A stretch of DNA of 64,000 nucleotides from Ponticoccus alexandrii (lineage in GTDB: Bacteria; Pseudomonadota; Alphaproteobacteria; Rhodobacterales; Rhodobacteraceae): contig NZ_CP047166.1 in assembly GCF_016806125.1 (NCBI RefSeq), positions 1,984,001 through 2,048,000 on the forward strand, read 5' to 3'. Below, one piece after another: positions 9,394 to 18,010 of this stretch (the first letter of the stretch is position 1; every line of letters begins with the position of its first letter). The position numbers were made by a program, and so were the translations under genes. The notes below the pieces were generated by a model. The model ran no database searches. It was not told where the DNA came from and saw only the letters and a program-made list of their open reading frames with translations.

Positions 9394-9969
9394 TCAGCCC
9401 GGGCAGAGCCAGGCCTTCAGCTGCGTTTCCAGCCTGTTCTCCACATTTTGGTCGCTGTGAAGTGCACAAAAGCCGAGGGCGATCGAGCTGATGCAGAAGG
9501 CCTGAATGCCCTCAGACAACAACTCGGGCGAAACATCCTGTCTGAACCGGTCTCTGTCCAGCTTCTCGATCACGATGCGATCCAGCCTGACCAGCGACTC
9601 CGCGATTTCGCCGATTTCCTCGACCTTCAGCGCCCCGGACAGGCGCAGGTAGAGGTCAAAAACATACCGCTCGCTGGACACGAAGCCCAAATAGGGCATC
9701 AAGCCCGCAACCAGCTCGTCGACACTCTGAAACTTCGGGGCCTTTTCCATACCGTCAAGCAGCGCGTTCAGGCGCTCGGCGATCAGGATGTCCATCAGGG
9801 CGTCTTTGTCTTTGAAATGAGAAAAGAACGTTCCCTTGGCGACGCCCGCCGCCGCGACGATGTCTTCGACGCGCAGCGCGCCATAGCCGACGGCAGAGGC
9901 TTTTTCCCGCGCCAGGCTTAAAAGCGTCTCTCTTGTTCGAATGCTTCTGGCTTGCCTGGCACGCGTCAT
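9394..9969 (-). CDS. TetR-family repressor
   Basis: 191 residues. The N-terminal TetR HTH covers about residues 12-58 (IRTRETLLSLAREKASAVGY, then VEDIVAAAGVAKGTFFSHFKDKDAL). A helical ligand domain follows. The start is placed at the ATG at 9969; an upstream TTG frame would run into the operator. It is divergent from an NAD(P)H oxidoreductase gene, with two matching palindromes between them, so it very probably represses both itself and the oxidoreductase. The inducer is unknown; a quinone or electrophile would fit the neighbour. Confidence 0.9.
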   Translation of the reverse strand: MTRARQARSIRTRETLLSLAREKASAVGYGALRVEDIVAAAGVAKGTFFSHFKDKDALMDILIAERLNALLDGMEKAPKFQSVDELVAGLMPYLGFVSSERYVFDLYLRLSGALKVEEIGEIAESLVRLDRIVIEKLDRDRFRQDVSPELLSEGIQAFCISSIALGFCALHSDQNVENRLETQLKAWLCPG

Positions 9970-9987
9970 GGAATTTTCACTAATGCA

Positions 9988-10009
9988 AATATTGACCGTG
10001 GTCAATATT
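9988..10009. promoter_or_regulatory. TetR operator 1
   Basis: Palindrome with 10-bp arms AATATTGACC and GGTCAATATT around GT. It lies 19 bp upstream of the tetR start codon, where a bound repressor would block tetR transcription. It shares the TGACC/GGTCA core with operator 2. Confidence 0.75.
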
Positions 10010-10020
10010 GTCCGTATGAA

Positions 10021-10038
10021 AAGTGACCACGGTCACTT
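10021..10038. promoter_or_regulatory. TetR operator 2
   Basis: Palindrome AAGTGACC-AC-GGTCACTT, 16 bp before the oxidoreductase start. It has the same TGACC..GGTCA core as operator 1. The dyad centres are about 31 bp apart, close to three helix turns, which would allow two repressor dimers on one DNA face. Confidence 0.75.
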
Positions 10039-10053
10039 ATTGGATCATCATCG

Positions 10054-10641
10054 ATGAAGAAACGAATATACGTCCTGAACGGGCACCCGGGCGGGACGTC
10101 GCTGTCAAAGCGGCTGTCCGAGGTTTACGCGCAGGCCGCGATCAAGGCAGGTCACGACGTGCGGCTGACCCATCTGCACGATCTCACTTTCGATCCCGAC
10201 TTTGGCGAGGGCAGCTACAAGACCCTGAAACCGCTGGAGGATGACCTGAAGGCGGTCGTCGCCAACCTTGGGTGGAGCGAACATGTCGTCCTGTTGACCC
10301 CGATGTGGTGGGGCGGTGTTCCGGCCAAGCTGAAAGGCCTGTTCGACCGGGTTCTTCTGCCGGGCTTCGCCTTTGATCCGCGCCAGAAACGGCTGGGGCT
10401 GCCCAAGCCGCTTCTGGCCGGTCGGACCGCGCGGCTGATCATGACATCCGACACCCCGGACTGGTTCTTCCGGCTTGCCTATGGGCGGGCGATGGTGCGC
10501 CAGCTGCGCGGGCAGGTTTTCGGCTTCGTCGGCATAAAGCCTTTGCGCGTCACGCATTTTGCAGCCGCCAGCCATCCGGCGCCGAAAGACGTCGAGAGAT
10601 GGTCGGAAGCGGTGGCCGTACTGGGACGCGCCGCCCGCTAA
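10054..10641 (+). CDS. NAD(P)H-dependent flavodoxin-fold oxidoreductase
   Basis: 195 residues of the MdaB/KefF/NQO1 family, FMN- or FAD-dependent two-electron reductases of quinones or nitro compounds. It begins KKRIYVLNGHPGGTSLSKRL, the flavodoxin-like nucleotide loop. The conserved LLTPMWWGGVPAKLKGLFDRVLLPGFAF (in parts) matches the family's PLYWFGMPAILKGWFDRV-type signature. It is controlled by the divergent TetR repressor and followed by a DUF2306 membrane protein. The substrate is not evident. Confidence 0.88.
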   Translation: MKKRIYVLNGHPGGTSLSKRLSEVYAQAAIKAGHDVRLTHLHDLTFDPDFGEGSYKTLKPLEDDLKAVVANLGWSEHVVLLTPMWWGGVPAKLKGLFDRVLLPGFAFDPRQKRLGLPKPLLAGRTARLIMTSDTPDWFFRLAYGRAMVRQLRGQVFGFVGIKPLRVTHFAAASHPAPKDVERWSEAVAVLGRAAR

Positions 10642-10701
10642 CCTTTTGGAAATGTTCCGGGTTTGCGCGCCGGTGCCCTCCAGGCCCGCGCGCCCTGCAC
10701 A

Positions 10702-11424
10702 ATGGAGAGACGCCTCTTGGCAAAAATTGTAAAACGACTCCTGCTTTGGCTCACAGGCACCTTGGCGGCGCTGATTGCGGTCTATTCCCTGCGCTATTTG
10801 TTTCAGGGGGCCGATGCGGTGGACGCACTGGCCGAAACAGATGCGTTCCTCAACAGTCTGTCCGGGCAAATGGGCAGTTTCTGGACCGAGTTCGCCGCCC
10901 ATCAGAAACCGCTTTACCATCAGCATGAGTTTGCGCTTGTCGGGCATATTGCAGGGGCGTCGATCGCCCTGTTGGTCGGGATGGTTCAGTTTGTGCCGTA
11001 TATCCGGAACAACGCGCCGCTGCTCCACCGCGCTTCGGGATACCTTTATACGTTTACGGCGGTACTCGGCTTGGGACTTGGGGCCTATGTTTCTGCCGCA
11101 TTGCCCATGGAGGGTGGCGCCAAGGCCATTGTGGCCAACATCCTTGGCGGATGCCTGGGCATTGTCTTCATCGTGATCGCCTTTGTCGCCATCTGGCGAG
11201 GGCAGTATGAAAAGCACGGCCAGTGGATGCTGAGAAGCTACGCGATCCTGATGGCAATTCTGACGGTCTACCTTCTGGTTACGCTATTTGCAGTGATTGG
11301 CATGGAGCCCGTGCTTGGCCTCACGCTGGCGCATATGGTGTGTTTCCCGATCAACCTCGCCATCGCCGAGATGATCATCAGAACATCCCCCCAGAGCTTC
11401 CGTACAGGGGCGCAACCCGCGTAA
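10702..11424 (+). CDS. DUF2306 membrane protein
   Basis: Integral membrane protein of about 240 residues with six or seven hydrophobic segments. The DUF2306 hallmark is visible: HEFALVGHIAGASIALLVG, then PLLHRASGYLYTFTAVLG, then a segment ending HGQWMLRSYAILMA. Conserved His residues in these segments suggest heme or quinone contact, but this is not established. The ATG at 10702 is used; a TTG at 10717, spaced 7 bases from GGAGAG, is an alternative start. It probably shares the TetR-controlled transcript with the oxidoreductase 60 bp upstream. Confidence 0.78.
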   Translation: MERRLLAKIVKRLLLWLTGTLAALIAVYSLRYLFQGADAVDALAETDAFLNSLSGQMGSFWTEFAAHQKPLYHQHEFALVGHIAGASIALLVGMVQFVPYIRNNAPLLHRASGYLYTFTAVLGLGLGAYVSAALPMEGGAKAIVANILGGCLGIVFIVIAFVAIWRGQYEKHGQWMLRSYAILMAILTVYLLVTLFAVIGMEPVLGLTLAHMVCFPINLAIAEMIIRTSPQSFRTGAQPA

Positions 11425-11480
11425 AACGGCGAGAATCTTAGGACCGCAACGATCTAACAGGCTTGAAGTGAGACCCCTCA

Positions 11481-11519
11481 GCAGGGGCCGCGCGTTCAAA
11501 CGCTAAGCAAAGCCCCTGC
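11481..11519. repeat. Inverted repeat between convergent genes
   Basis: GCAGGGGC (11481-11488) and GCCCCTGC (11512-11519), 23 bp apart, in the gap between the DUF2306 gene and convergent phoR. It could act as a two-way transcription barrier, although no clear T run follows. Confidence 0.4.
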
Positions 11520-11598
11520 GCGAAGCATGCCTCTTTCGGATCGGGGCCGGTCAGCGCCTGGCAGGAAAGGCGCGGGTTTGCCGGGTCCGGCGCGGCGG

Positions 11599-12636
11599 TC
11601 ACTCCAGCGGCAGCAGGATGGTGACCGTCGTGCCTTCGCCTCGTGTGCTGTCCACCCGCAGCCGCCCGCGGTGGCGGTTGACGATATGTTTCACGATGGC
11701 GAGCCCAAGCCCCGTGCCGCCCTGCTGGCGAGAGCGGTGGCTGTCCACGCGGTAAAAGCGTTCCGTCAGGCGGGGCAGGTGGATCGCGTCGATCCCCTGT
11801 CCGGTGTCCGCCACCACCAGCCGGACCCCGCGTCCACGCAGGCGCGGCTCGTAATCCGGGGCGCTCAGCCGCACGGTGACAGAGGCATCGCCACCGGCGT
11901 ATTTGATGCCGTTCTCCACGAGGTTCGTCAGCACCTGCCGCAACTGGTCCGGATCCCCGGGCACGCGCACCGGCTCGTCGGGCAGCTCCTGCACCAGCGT
12001 GACTCCGGCGTCAGAGGCGATTGTCGTCAGGCCGTGCAGCGTCGCGCGCACCAGATCGCCAAGGTCGACCGGGTCAGAGGGGCGCACGCGCTCTTCGGCC
12101 TCTACCCGGCTCAGCGACAGCAGGTCGGCGACCAGCCGCACCATGCGCTGCGCCTCGCCCTCCATGATGTCCAGAAACCGCGCCTGTCCGGCCGGGTCGT
12201 TCCGGGCCGGGCCCTTGATCGTCTCGATGAAACCGATCAGCGCGGTCAGCGGCGTGCGCAGCTCGTGGCTGACGTTGGCAACAAAGTCGCGGCGCATCTG
12301 CACGGTCTGTTCGAGATGCGAGACATCCTCGAAGCTGACGACCACGCCGGTGCCGCTGGCCAGCTGAAGCGGCACCACCAGCACCCGGTAGGTCATTTCC
12401 TGCCGCGCGTTCAGACTCAGGAAATCGGTGCGCCGCGCGGTGCCGTCGCGCAGGCAGCCTTCTATGGCATCCAGCAGGTCGGGCTGCCGCAGGGCGGTGA
12501 TGAAGTGGCGATCAACGATCTCGCGGCCCAGAAGCGCCCGGGCCGGCGCGTTCGCGGCGCCGATGCGTTCGTCCCGGCGGATGATCAGCGCTGGCAGCGG
12601 CATGGCTTCAAGCATCTGGTCGGCGGGGACCTGCAT
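11599..12636 (-). CDS. phoR: Phosphate-regulon sensor histidine kinase PhoR
   Basis: 345 residues. A PAS-like domain (about 10-105) is followed by HisKA with the phospho-acceptor in FVANVSHELRTPLTALIGF (His-124) and a HATPase domain (NLVENGIKYA, VVADTGQGID, QQGGTGLGLAIVKHI). There is no N-terminal membrane segment, unlike E. coli PhoR. It is the expected partner of PhoB (21016) and PstSCAB-PhoU, yet it lies on the opposite strand about 3 kb upstream of pstS. It starts 5 bp after the PLP-enzyme gene ends and probably shares its transcript. The PhoR name rests on the PhoR-like PAS-kinase architecture and the nearby pho genes. Confidence 0.87.
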   Translation of the reverse strand: MQVPADQMLEAMPLPALIIRRDERIGAANAPARALLGREIVDRHFITALRQPDLLDAIEGCLRDGTARRTDFLSLNARQEMTYRVLVVPLQLASGTGVVVSFEDVSHLEQTVQMRRDFVANVSHELRTPLTALIGFIETIKGPARNDPAGQARFLDIMEGEAQRMVRLVADLLSLSRVEAEERVRPSDPVDLGDLVRATLHGLTTIASDAGVTLVQELPDEPVRVPGDPDQLRQVLTNLVENGIKYAGGDASVTVRLSAPDYEPRLRGRGVRLVVADTGQGIDAIHLPRLTERFYRVDSHRSRQQGGTGLGLAIVKHIVNRHRGRLRVDSTRGEGTTVTILLPLE

Positions 12637-12641
12637 CGGCG

Positions 12642-13823
12642 TCAGCCTGCCACAGCCCGCGCCGCGGCGAGGCCGTCGGCGAAGGTGGCCAGAAGCGCCT
12701 CGGGATCCTCAAGACCGACCGACACCCGGAAGAACCCTTCGGAGATGCCCAGCGCGGCCCGGCCTTCGGGGGTCAGGCCCCTGTGCGAGGACGAAGCCGG
12801 GTGCGAGAGCGTCGTGCCCACGTCGCCCAGCGTCGGCGCGAAGGCGATGCCCTGCGCCGCGGTCGTCAGCGCGTTGGCGGCGGCGCGGCCGCCTGCGATC
12901 TCGAAGCTGACCATATTGCAGCCGCGCCCTTTCAGCAGGGACTGGGCGCGCGCGGCCTCGGGGTGGTCGGCACGGGTGGGATACAGAACGCGGGTCACAC
13001 CGGGGGTTTCGGCCAGCATGTCGGCAAGCCGCTGCGCGGTGTCCTGTGCGCGGGTAAAGCGCAGGTCGAAGGTGGCAAGACCGCGTTCGGCCAGCCAGCA
13101 GTCGAAGGGGCTGGCGGTCATCCCGGTGGTGACGGCAAAGACACGCAGGCGCTCGTTCAGGGCGCTGTCCTTTGCCGCGACCCAGCCCAGCGTCGCGTCA
13201 GAGTGCCCGGCCAGCAGCTTCGTGACCGAATGCAGGACGATGTCGGCGCCGTGCTCGAAGGGCTTCACGGCGCTGGGGGTGGTAAAGGTGTTGTCCACCA
13301 CCAGCAGCACACCCTTTTCGTTGCAGACGGTGGCGATGCCGTCGAGGTCGGCGATCCGCAGGCTCGGGTTCGAGACAACCTCGATCATCACCATGCGGGT
13401 TTCCGGGCGGATCGCCTCGGCCACCGCTTCGGCGCGGGTGACGTCGACGAGGGTGGTTGTGACCCCCATGCGCGGCAGGTCCTCGGCCATCATCCGCAAA
13501 GAGCGCCCGTACAACCCGTTGCCGCCGATTACATGGTCGCCGGTCTGCGTCAGACCCAGCAGGACGGCGGCGACGGCGGCCATGCCAGAGCCGGTGACGA
13601 TACCGTTTTCGGCGCCTTCCATGGCGTCGATGCGGCGGGCCAGCATCTCGGCGTTGGGGTGGCCTTCGCGGGCATAGGTGAAGCCCTGCGTGGTGCCTTC
13701 GTATTGCGCATCAAGGCTGTCGGGCGTGTCAGAGGCGTAGACGACCGAGGGCATGATGCCGGGCACCACCGGGGAGGAGACACCGGCCAGCGGAGTGACG
13801 GGGCGTTGCAGGGTCTTCTTCAT
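12642..13823 (-). CDS. Cys/Met-metabolism PLP enzyme (trans-sulfuration family)
   Basis: 393 residues, fold-type I PLP enzyme of the cystathionine gamma-synthase/gamma-lyase/O-succinylhomoserine sulfhydrylase family. Substrate loop YAREGHPNAEMLARRIDAMEG; PLP-stacking region GSGMAAVAAVLL; VVDNTFTTP with the PLP-nitrogen aspartate; the Schiff-base lysine is in SVTKLLAGHSDATLG (Lys-202). SSSHRGLTPEGRAALGI near the end is typical. Which member it is (synthase, lyase or sulfhydrylase) cannot be settled by eye. It is followed 5 bp later by phoR. Confidence 0.85.
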   Translation of the reverse strand: MKKTLQRPVTPLAGVSSPVVPGIMPSVVYASDTPDSLDAQYEGTTQGFTYAREGHPNAEMLARRIDAMEGAENGIVTGSGMAAVAAVLLGLTQTGDHVIGGNGLYGRSLRMMAEDLPRMGVTTTLVDVTRAEAVAEAIRPETRMVMIEVVSNPSLRIADLDGIATVCNEKGVLLVVDNTFTTPSAVKPFEHGADIVLHSVTKLLAGHSDATLGWVAAKDSALNERLRVFAVTTGMTASPFDCWLAERGLATFDLRFTRAQDTAQRLADMLAETPGVTRVLYPTRADHPEAARAQSLLKGRGCNMVSFEIAGGRAAANALTTAAQGIAFAPTLGDVGTTLSHPASSSHRGLTPEGRAALGISEGFFRVSVGLEDPEALLATFADGLAAARAVAG

Positions 13824-14256
13824 GGGCGGCTTTCCTTCGTACGTGTTGGCGCATTGCTGCCGCGTCGGGGCGGCGGGCGCAAGAGGGATGCGGCAACGGC
13901 TGACCCAGAGGAGCGGAAAGGGCTGTGACGGTCAGAGGAAAAGATAAGGGCTGTGTAGGCCTGCGGGGGGCGCAGCCCGGCGTGCCTTGGGGCAAGAGGG
14001 AACGGGTCTCGCGGTCCCAGAGTGCGGCATCCATCCGCCAAGGTCTTTGTGACGGGCTGTGTTGACATGCGCAGCGCAAGAGGGTTTCGCCCGACGGCAC
14101 GTCGGGCAGCGCCGTCCCGCCCCCCTGGGTCGGCGCTTGTGCTCCACCCCGCGGGAAAGCGCTGCCCTTGTCGCCGATCGGCGAGGTACGGAGTGCGGTA
14201 GATTTTGTGGTGCGCCTCGTGGCCCGCTTGGGCGCCGCGGCTCAGCGCGTCCTGCT
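13824..14256. other. Gap between the PLP-enzyme gene and ilvN
   Basis: No convincing gene. It contains a perfect inverted repeat GCCCGACG-gca-CGTCGGGC (14089-14107) with a 3-base centre, in the same arrangement as other short palindromes in this window. The promoter of the PLP-enzyme/phoR transcript should lie in the part next to 13823, but no clear -35/-10 is visible. Confidence 0.5.
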
Positions 14257-14817
14257 TTACGCGCCGCGGCTCAGCGCGGCGACGCCTGTCCGGGCCACTT
14301 CCATCAGGCCCAGCGGCCGCATCAGATCGGCAAAGGCATCGATCTTGTCCGGCGTGCCGGTCAGTTGGAAGACAAAGCTCTCCAGCGTCGAATCGACGAC
14401 ATTGGCGCGGAAGATATCCGCCAGCCGCAGCGCCTCGACGCGTTTTTCGCCCCCGCCCTTGACCTTGAACAGCGCCAGTTCGCGCTCGACAGAGCCACCC
14501 TCGACCGTCAGATCGTGCACGTCGTGGACAGAGACGATCCGGCCAAGCTGTGCCTTGATCTGCTCGATCACCTGCGGGGTGCCGCTGGTGACGATGGTGA
14601 TGCGGCTCAGGTGGCCCTCGTGGTCGACCTCGGCCACGGTGAGGCTGTCAATGTTGTAGCCACGCCCCGAGAACAGGCCAATCACCCGCGCCAGCACGCC
14701 GGGCTCGTTTTCCACCAGAACGGCGATGGTGTGTGTTTCGGTCACGTCCGAGAAGCTGGGCCGCAGGTTATAGGCGGAATGCTTCGACGATCCCTTCTTG
14801 ATGTTCAGTGCGGACAT
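14257..14817 (-). CDS. ilvN: Acetolactate synthase small (regulatory) subunit
   Basis: 186 residues. An N-terminal ACT domain (about 28-100: THTIAVLVENEPGVLARVIG, LFSGRGYNIDSLTVAEVDHE) binds valine for feedback control. The C-terminal ALS_ss domain follows (ERELALFKVKG ... ANVVDSTLESFVFQLTGTP). It forms the holoenzyme with IlvB. In most relatives ilvN directly follows ilvB; here it is 5 kb away in reverse orientation and outside the attenuator's reach, so the subunits are probably not co-transcribed. Confidence 0.95.
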   Translation of the reverse strand: MSALNIKKGSSKHSAYNLRPSFSDVTETHTIAVLVENEPGVLARVIGLFSGRGYNIDSLTVAEVDHEGHLSRITIVTSGTPQVIEQIKAQLGRIVSVHDVHDLTVEGGSVERELALFKVKGGGEKRVEALRLADIFRANVVDSTLESFVFQLTGTPDKIDAFADLMRPLGLMEVARTGVAALSRGA

Positions 14818-15293
14818 GTCCCGGCCCCTTCTCGATACTGGCCGGGTCCTGCGCCGCCCGGCGCCCCGGCGATGGCCTGCTTAGACCGGATCATGCGTGA
14901 AGGCCAGTCTTTAAGGGTGTCGAAGAGGGTGCTTTCCCCGGATTCACGGGGTCTGCCGGTATCGCCCGACCATGCCCCCTCGCATGGGGCGGGGATGAGC
15001 GGTCTTGGCCGGAACAGGCGAAGCCGCTGCGGTATCCTGTTTTCGTGGCGAGCCGCGGACCTGCCTGTTGCCCGTGCCGCGCCGGTCTTGGCTTTCCTTG
15101 CAGGCACGGACTGCTGCAAAGCCGTCGGATTTGCGCCGGGGCGCGTTCCGGGTCGGGGCAGGGCGCCGCAGTGTCGTCCATTCTCAGCCAGTGCCGCCCG
15201 GGTGCCGATGCGGTGGTGCAGTCCCGACCGCAGACACAGCCGCCGGGTGCACCGCCTGCGACGTGACCGGCGATGCGGGCCGCCAATCTGACG
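14818..15293. other. Gap between ilvN and the Pho box
   Basis: About 475 bp without a convincing gene. Frames exist on both strands but have poor codon usage and no family resemblance. It separates two divergent transcripts and is one candidate junction for the inversion proposed for this region. Confidence 0.5.
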
Positions 15294-15322
15294 CTGTCAT
15301 AAAACTGTTACGCAAGTGTCAC
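15294..15322 (+). promoter_or_regulatory. Pho box (PhoB binding) upstream of pstS
   Basis: Three 7-bp heptamers at exact 11-bp steps: CTGTCAT (15294), CTGTTAC (15305) and GTGTCAC (15316), separated by AAAA and GCAA. This is the PhoB direct-repeat pattern. A possible -10, TCTAGG, is at 15342-15347. It puts the pst operon under phosphate starvation control. Confidence 0.9.
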
Positions 15323-15413
15323 AAAAGCTTGGTTCGCCGGGTCTAGGCGTCACACCCGGAGATCACTGGATCGGTGATCGATTCCGAAAAGATACCTGGA
15401 TGGAGTTTTCCAC

Positions 15414-16451
15414 ATGTCTGTCAAACTGACCGCCTCCGCTCTGGCGATTGCCGCCGTCGCAGCAACCTCTGCCGCTGCCCGCGACAACGTGCAGGTCGCC
15501 GGTTCTTCGACCGTGCTGCCCTATGCCTCGATCGTGGCCGAAGCCTTCGGCGAGAACACCGACTTCCCGACGCCGGTCGTCGAATCGGGCGGCTCCTCCG
15601 CCGGTCTGAAGCGCTTCTGCGAAGGCGTGGGCGAGAACACCATCGACGTCGCCAACGCGTCGCGCAAGATCCGCGAAAAGGAAATCGAAGCCTGCGCGGC
15701 CAACGGCGTGACCGACATCATCGAAGTCCGCATCGGCTATGACGGCATCGTCTTCGCCAGCCAGCAGTCTGGCCCCGCCTTCACCGCGTTCGAACCGGCC
15801 GACATCTACAACGCCATCGGCTCCAAGGTCATGAAAGACGGCGAACTGGTCGACAACGCCAACACCACCTGGGACGAGTTCAACGGCGACCTGCCCGCCG
15901 TCGAGATCGCCATGTTCATCCCCGGCACCAAGCACGGCACGCGTGAAGTCTTCGAAGAGAAGGTTCTGCTGCCCGGCTGTGAAGCAACCGGCGCCATGCA
16001 GGCGATGATCGACGGCGGCATGTCCGAAGACGACGCCGAGGACGCCTGCCTGGCCGTGCGCACCGACGGCAAATCGGTCGACATCGACGGCGACTACACC
16101 GAGACGCTGGCGCGCATCGACAGCAACACCAACGGCATCGGCGTCTTCGGCCTGGCGTTCTACGAGAACAACACCGACAAGCTGAAGGTCGCGACCATGT
16201 CCGGCGTCGAGCCCACCACCGAGACCATCTCGACCGGCGAATATCCCGTGTCGCGCCCGCTGTTCTTCTACGTGAAGAAAGCCCACATCGGCGTGATCCC
16301 GGGCCTGAAAGAGTACGCTCAGTTCTTCGTCGCTGACGAGCTGGCAGGCCCCTCCGGCCCGCTGGCCAACTACGGCCTCGTGTCCGACCCCGAGCTGGCA
16401 GCCACCCAGGCCGCCGTCGAAGCAGAAGAGACCATGTCCTCGGGCATGTAA
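15414..16451 (+). CDS. pstS: Phosphate ABC transporter, periplasmic binding protein
   Basis: 345 residues. A signal peptide covers about the first 22 residues (MSVKLTASALAIAAVAATSA). The mature protein starts RDNVQVAGSSTVLPYASIVA. Phosphate-contact motifs are GSSTVLP, ESGGSSAGLKRFCEG and the loop PGTKHGTREVFEE. First gene of pstSCAB-phoU-phoB, directly behind a Pho box. Captures inorganic phosphate in the periplasm for PstCA. The hairpin after the gene should keep PstS in excess over the permeases. Confidence 0.95.
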   Translation: MSVKLTASALAIAAVAATSAAARDNVQVAGSSTVLPYASIVAEAFGENTDFPTPVVESGGSSAGLKRFCEGVGENTIDVANASRKIREKEIEACAANGVTDIIEVRIGYDGIVFASQQSGPAFTAFEPADIYNAIGSKVMKDGELVDNANTTWDEFNGDLPAVEIAMFIPGTKHGTREVFEEKVLLPGCEATGAMQAMIDGGMSEDDAEDACLAVRTDGKSVDIDGDYTETLARIDSNTNGIGVFGLAFYENNTDKLKVATMSGVEPTTETISTGEYPVSRPLFFYVKKAHIGVIPGLKEYAQFFVADELAGPSGPLANYGLVSDPELAATQAAVEAEETMSSGM

Positions 16452-16468
16452 TCCGGTCTGACGACCAC

Positions 16469-16493
16469 GGGGGCGGCGCATTCCGCCGCCCCC
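16469..16493 (+). repeat. Stem-loop between pstS and pstC
   Basis: GGGGGCGGCG (16469-16478) pairs perfectly with CGCCGCCCCC (16484-16493) around a 5-base loop. There is no T run after it, so it is more likely an mRNA-stabilising or partial-termination structure than a full terminator. It would favour pstS over downstream genes. Confidence 0.6.
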
Positions 16494-16537
16494 AGTTTCC
16501 GTTACAGACCGTTACCGAAAAGGATTACGGGGGGCAT

Positions 16538-18010
16538 ATGCCGATTTTCTGGCTCATCTTAATCGTGCTCGCGATCGCCGCGACCGGCTTTGTCATCGGG
16601 CGCAAGCGCGCCCTGCAAAGCGCCGGGGGCGACGGGCGCCGCCTGCATTCCCTGCCGGGCTATTACGGCTACAACGTCGTGCTCAAGGCCATCGTGCCGG
16701 CCTTCCTGCTGATGATCGTCTGGCTGCTGGTGCAGCCGCTGGTCGTGAACAACAGCGTGTCAGGCATGATCCCCGAAGAGGCCGCGCAGACCGCCGGCAG
16801 CCAGAGCCTGGTGATGTCCGAGATCCGCCGCCTGTCGAGCGGGCTGGACGCGGTGACCGGCATGGGGCTTCTGTCCGAAGAGGCCGCCCGCGACCCCGGG
16901 GCCGATCCCGCCGCCATCGCGCAGACGCTGCGGGACGCGGGCCAGATCGTGACCTCCGAGGTTACGACGCCGATCCTCAACGCGGCCCAGCGGTTCCGCG
17001 GGCTGAATGCGACCGGCAACCTTGCCATGACCGCGCTTGTCATCCTTGTGGCGCTGGCGGGGGCGTTGCTGGCGATCCGCGAGACAAACCCCGAGTTCCG
17101 CGCCCGCAACACTGTCGAGCAGGGCGTCAAGGCGCTGCTGATCGGGGCCGCCTCCATCGCCATCCTGACCACCATCGGCATCGTGCTGTCGCTGGTCTTC
17201 AACACCGTCGAGTTCTTCCGGCTGTACCCCGCGACCGATTTCTTCTTCGGCACCGAATGGGCGCCCAGCTTCTCGGGCCGGGGTGGGTCGTCCCAGCTTG
17301 GCATTATCGCGCTGCTCTGGGGCACCTTCTACATTTCCATCGTCGCGCTGGCGGTGGCTGTGCCCGTCGGCCTGTTCGCGGCGGTCTATCTGTCGGAATA
17401 CGCCTCGCCGCGCGTGCGGTCCTTTGCCAAGCCCATGCTCGAAGTGCTGGCCGGTATCCCGACCATCGTTTACGGCCTCTTCGCCCTACTGACGGTCGGT
17501 CCGCTGCTGATGAGCGTCTTCGGTCGCGAGGGTTTTGGCTGGATGCAGTCCGGCACCGCCGTCATGACCGCCGGTCTGGTCATGGGCATCATGCTGATCC
17601 CCTTCGTGTCCTCGCTGTCCGACGACATCATCAACGCCGTGCCGCAGGCCATGCGGGATGGCAGCTATGGCCTGGGCGCCACCAAGTCCGAGACCATCAA
17701 GCAGGTTGTCCTGCCCGCCGCCCTGCCGGGCATCGTGGGTGCCGTCCTGCTGGCCGCAAGCCGTGCCATCGGTGAGACCATGATCGTGGTGCTGGGGGCA
17801 GGGGCCGCGGCCCGTCTGTCGCTCAACCCCTTCGAGGCCATGACCACCGTCACCGCCAAGATCGTCAGCCAGCTGACCGGCGACGCCGACTTCGCCTCGC
17901 CCGAGGCGCTGGTGGCCTTCGCGCTTGGCATGACCCTCTTCGTGATCACGCTGGGGCTGAACGTCTTCGCCCTTTATATCGTGCGCAAATACCGGGAGCA
18001 GTACGACTGA
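16538..18010 (+). CDS. pstC: Phosphate ABC transporter permease PstC
   Basis: 490 residues, much longer than the roughly 320 of E. coli PstC. The extra N-terminal half has two or three membrane segments and a periplasmic loop (about residues 85-140). This long form is usual in alphaproteobacteria. The BPD permease domain is C-terminal, with the EAA-type loop MRDGSYGLGATKSETIKQVVLPAALPG (in parts). Its TGA overlaps the start of pstA (ATGA), so the two are coupled. Confidence 0.93.
   Translation: MPIFWLILIVLAIAATGFVIGRKRALQSAGGDGRRLHSLPGYYGYNVVLKAIVPAFLLMIVWLLVQPLVVNNSVSGMIPEEAAQTAGSQSLVMSEIRRLSSGLDAVTGMGLLSEEAARDPGADPAAIAQTLRDAGQIVTSEVTTPILNAAQRFRGLNATGNLAMTALVILVALAGALLAIRETNPEFRARNTVEQGVKALLIGAASIAILTTIGIVLSLVFNTVEFFRLYPATDFFFGTEWAPSFSGRGGSSQLGIIALLWGTFYISIVALAVAVPVGLFAAVYLSEYASPRVRSFAKPMLEVLAGIPTIVYGLFALLTVGPLLMSVFGREGFGWMQSGTAVMTAGLVMGIMLIPFVSSLSDDIINAVPQAMRDGSYGLGATKSETIKQVVLPAALPGIVGAVLLAASRAIGETMIVVLGAGAAARLSLNPFEAMTTVTAKIVSQLTGDADFASPEALVAFALGMTLFVITLGLNVFALYIVRKYREQYD

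Noticed and set aside
11527-13677. 716-codon plus-strand frame
   Set aside because: It lies wholly antisense to phoR and the PLP-enzyme gene, both of which have intact motifs.
14805-15286. Overlapping minus-strand frames between ilvN and pstS
   Set aside because: Neither has a ribosome site or plausible domain.
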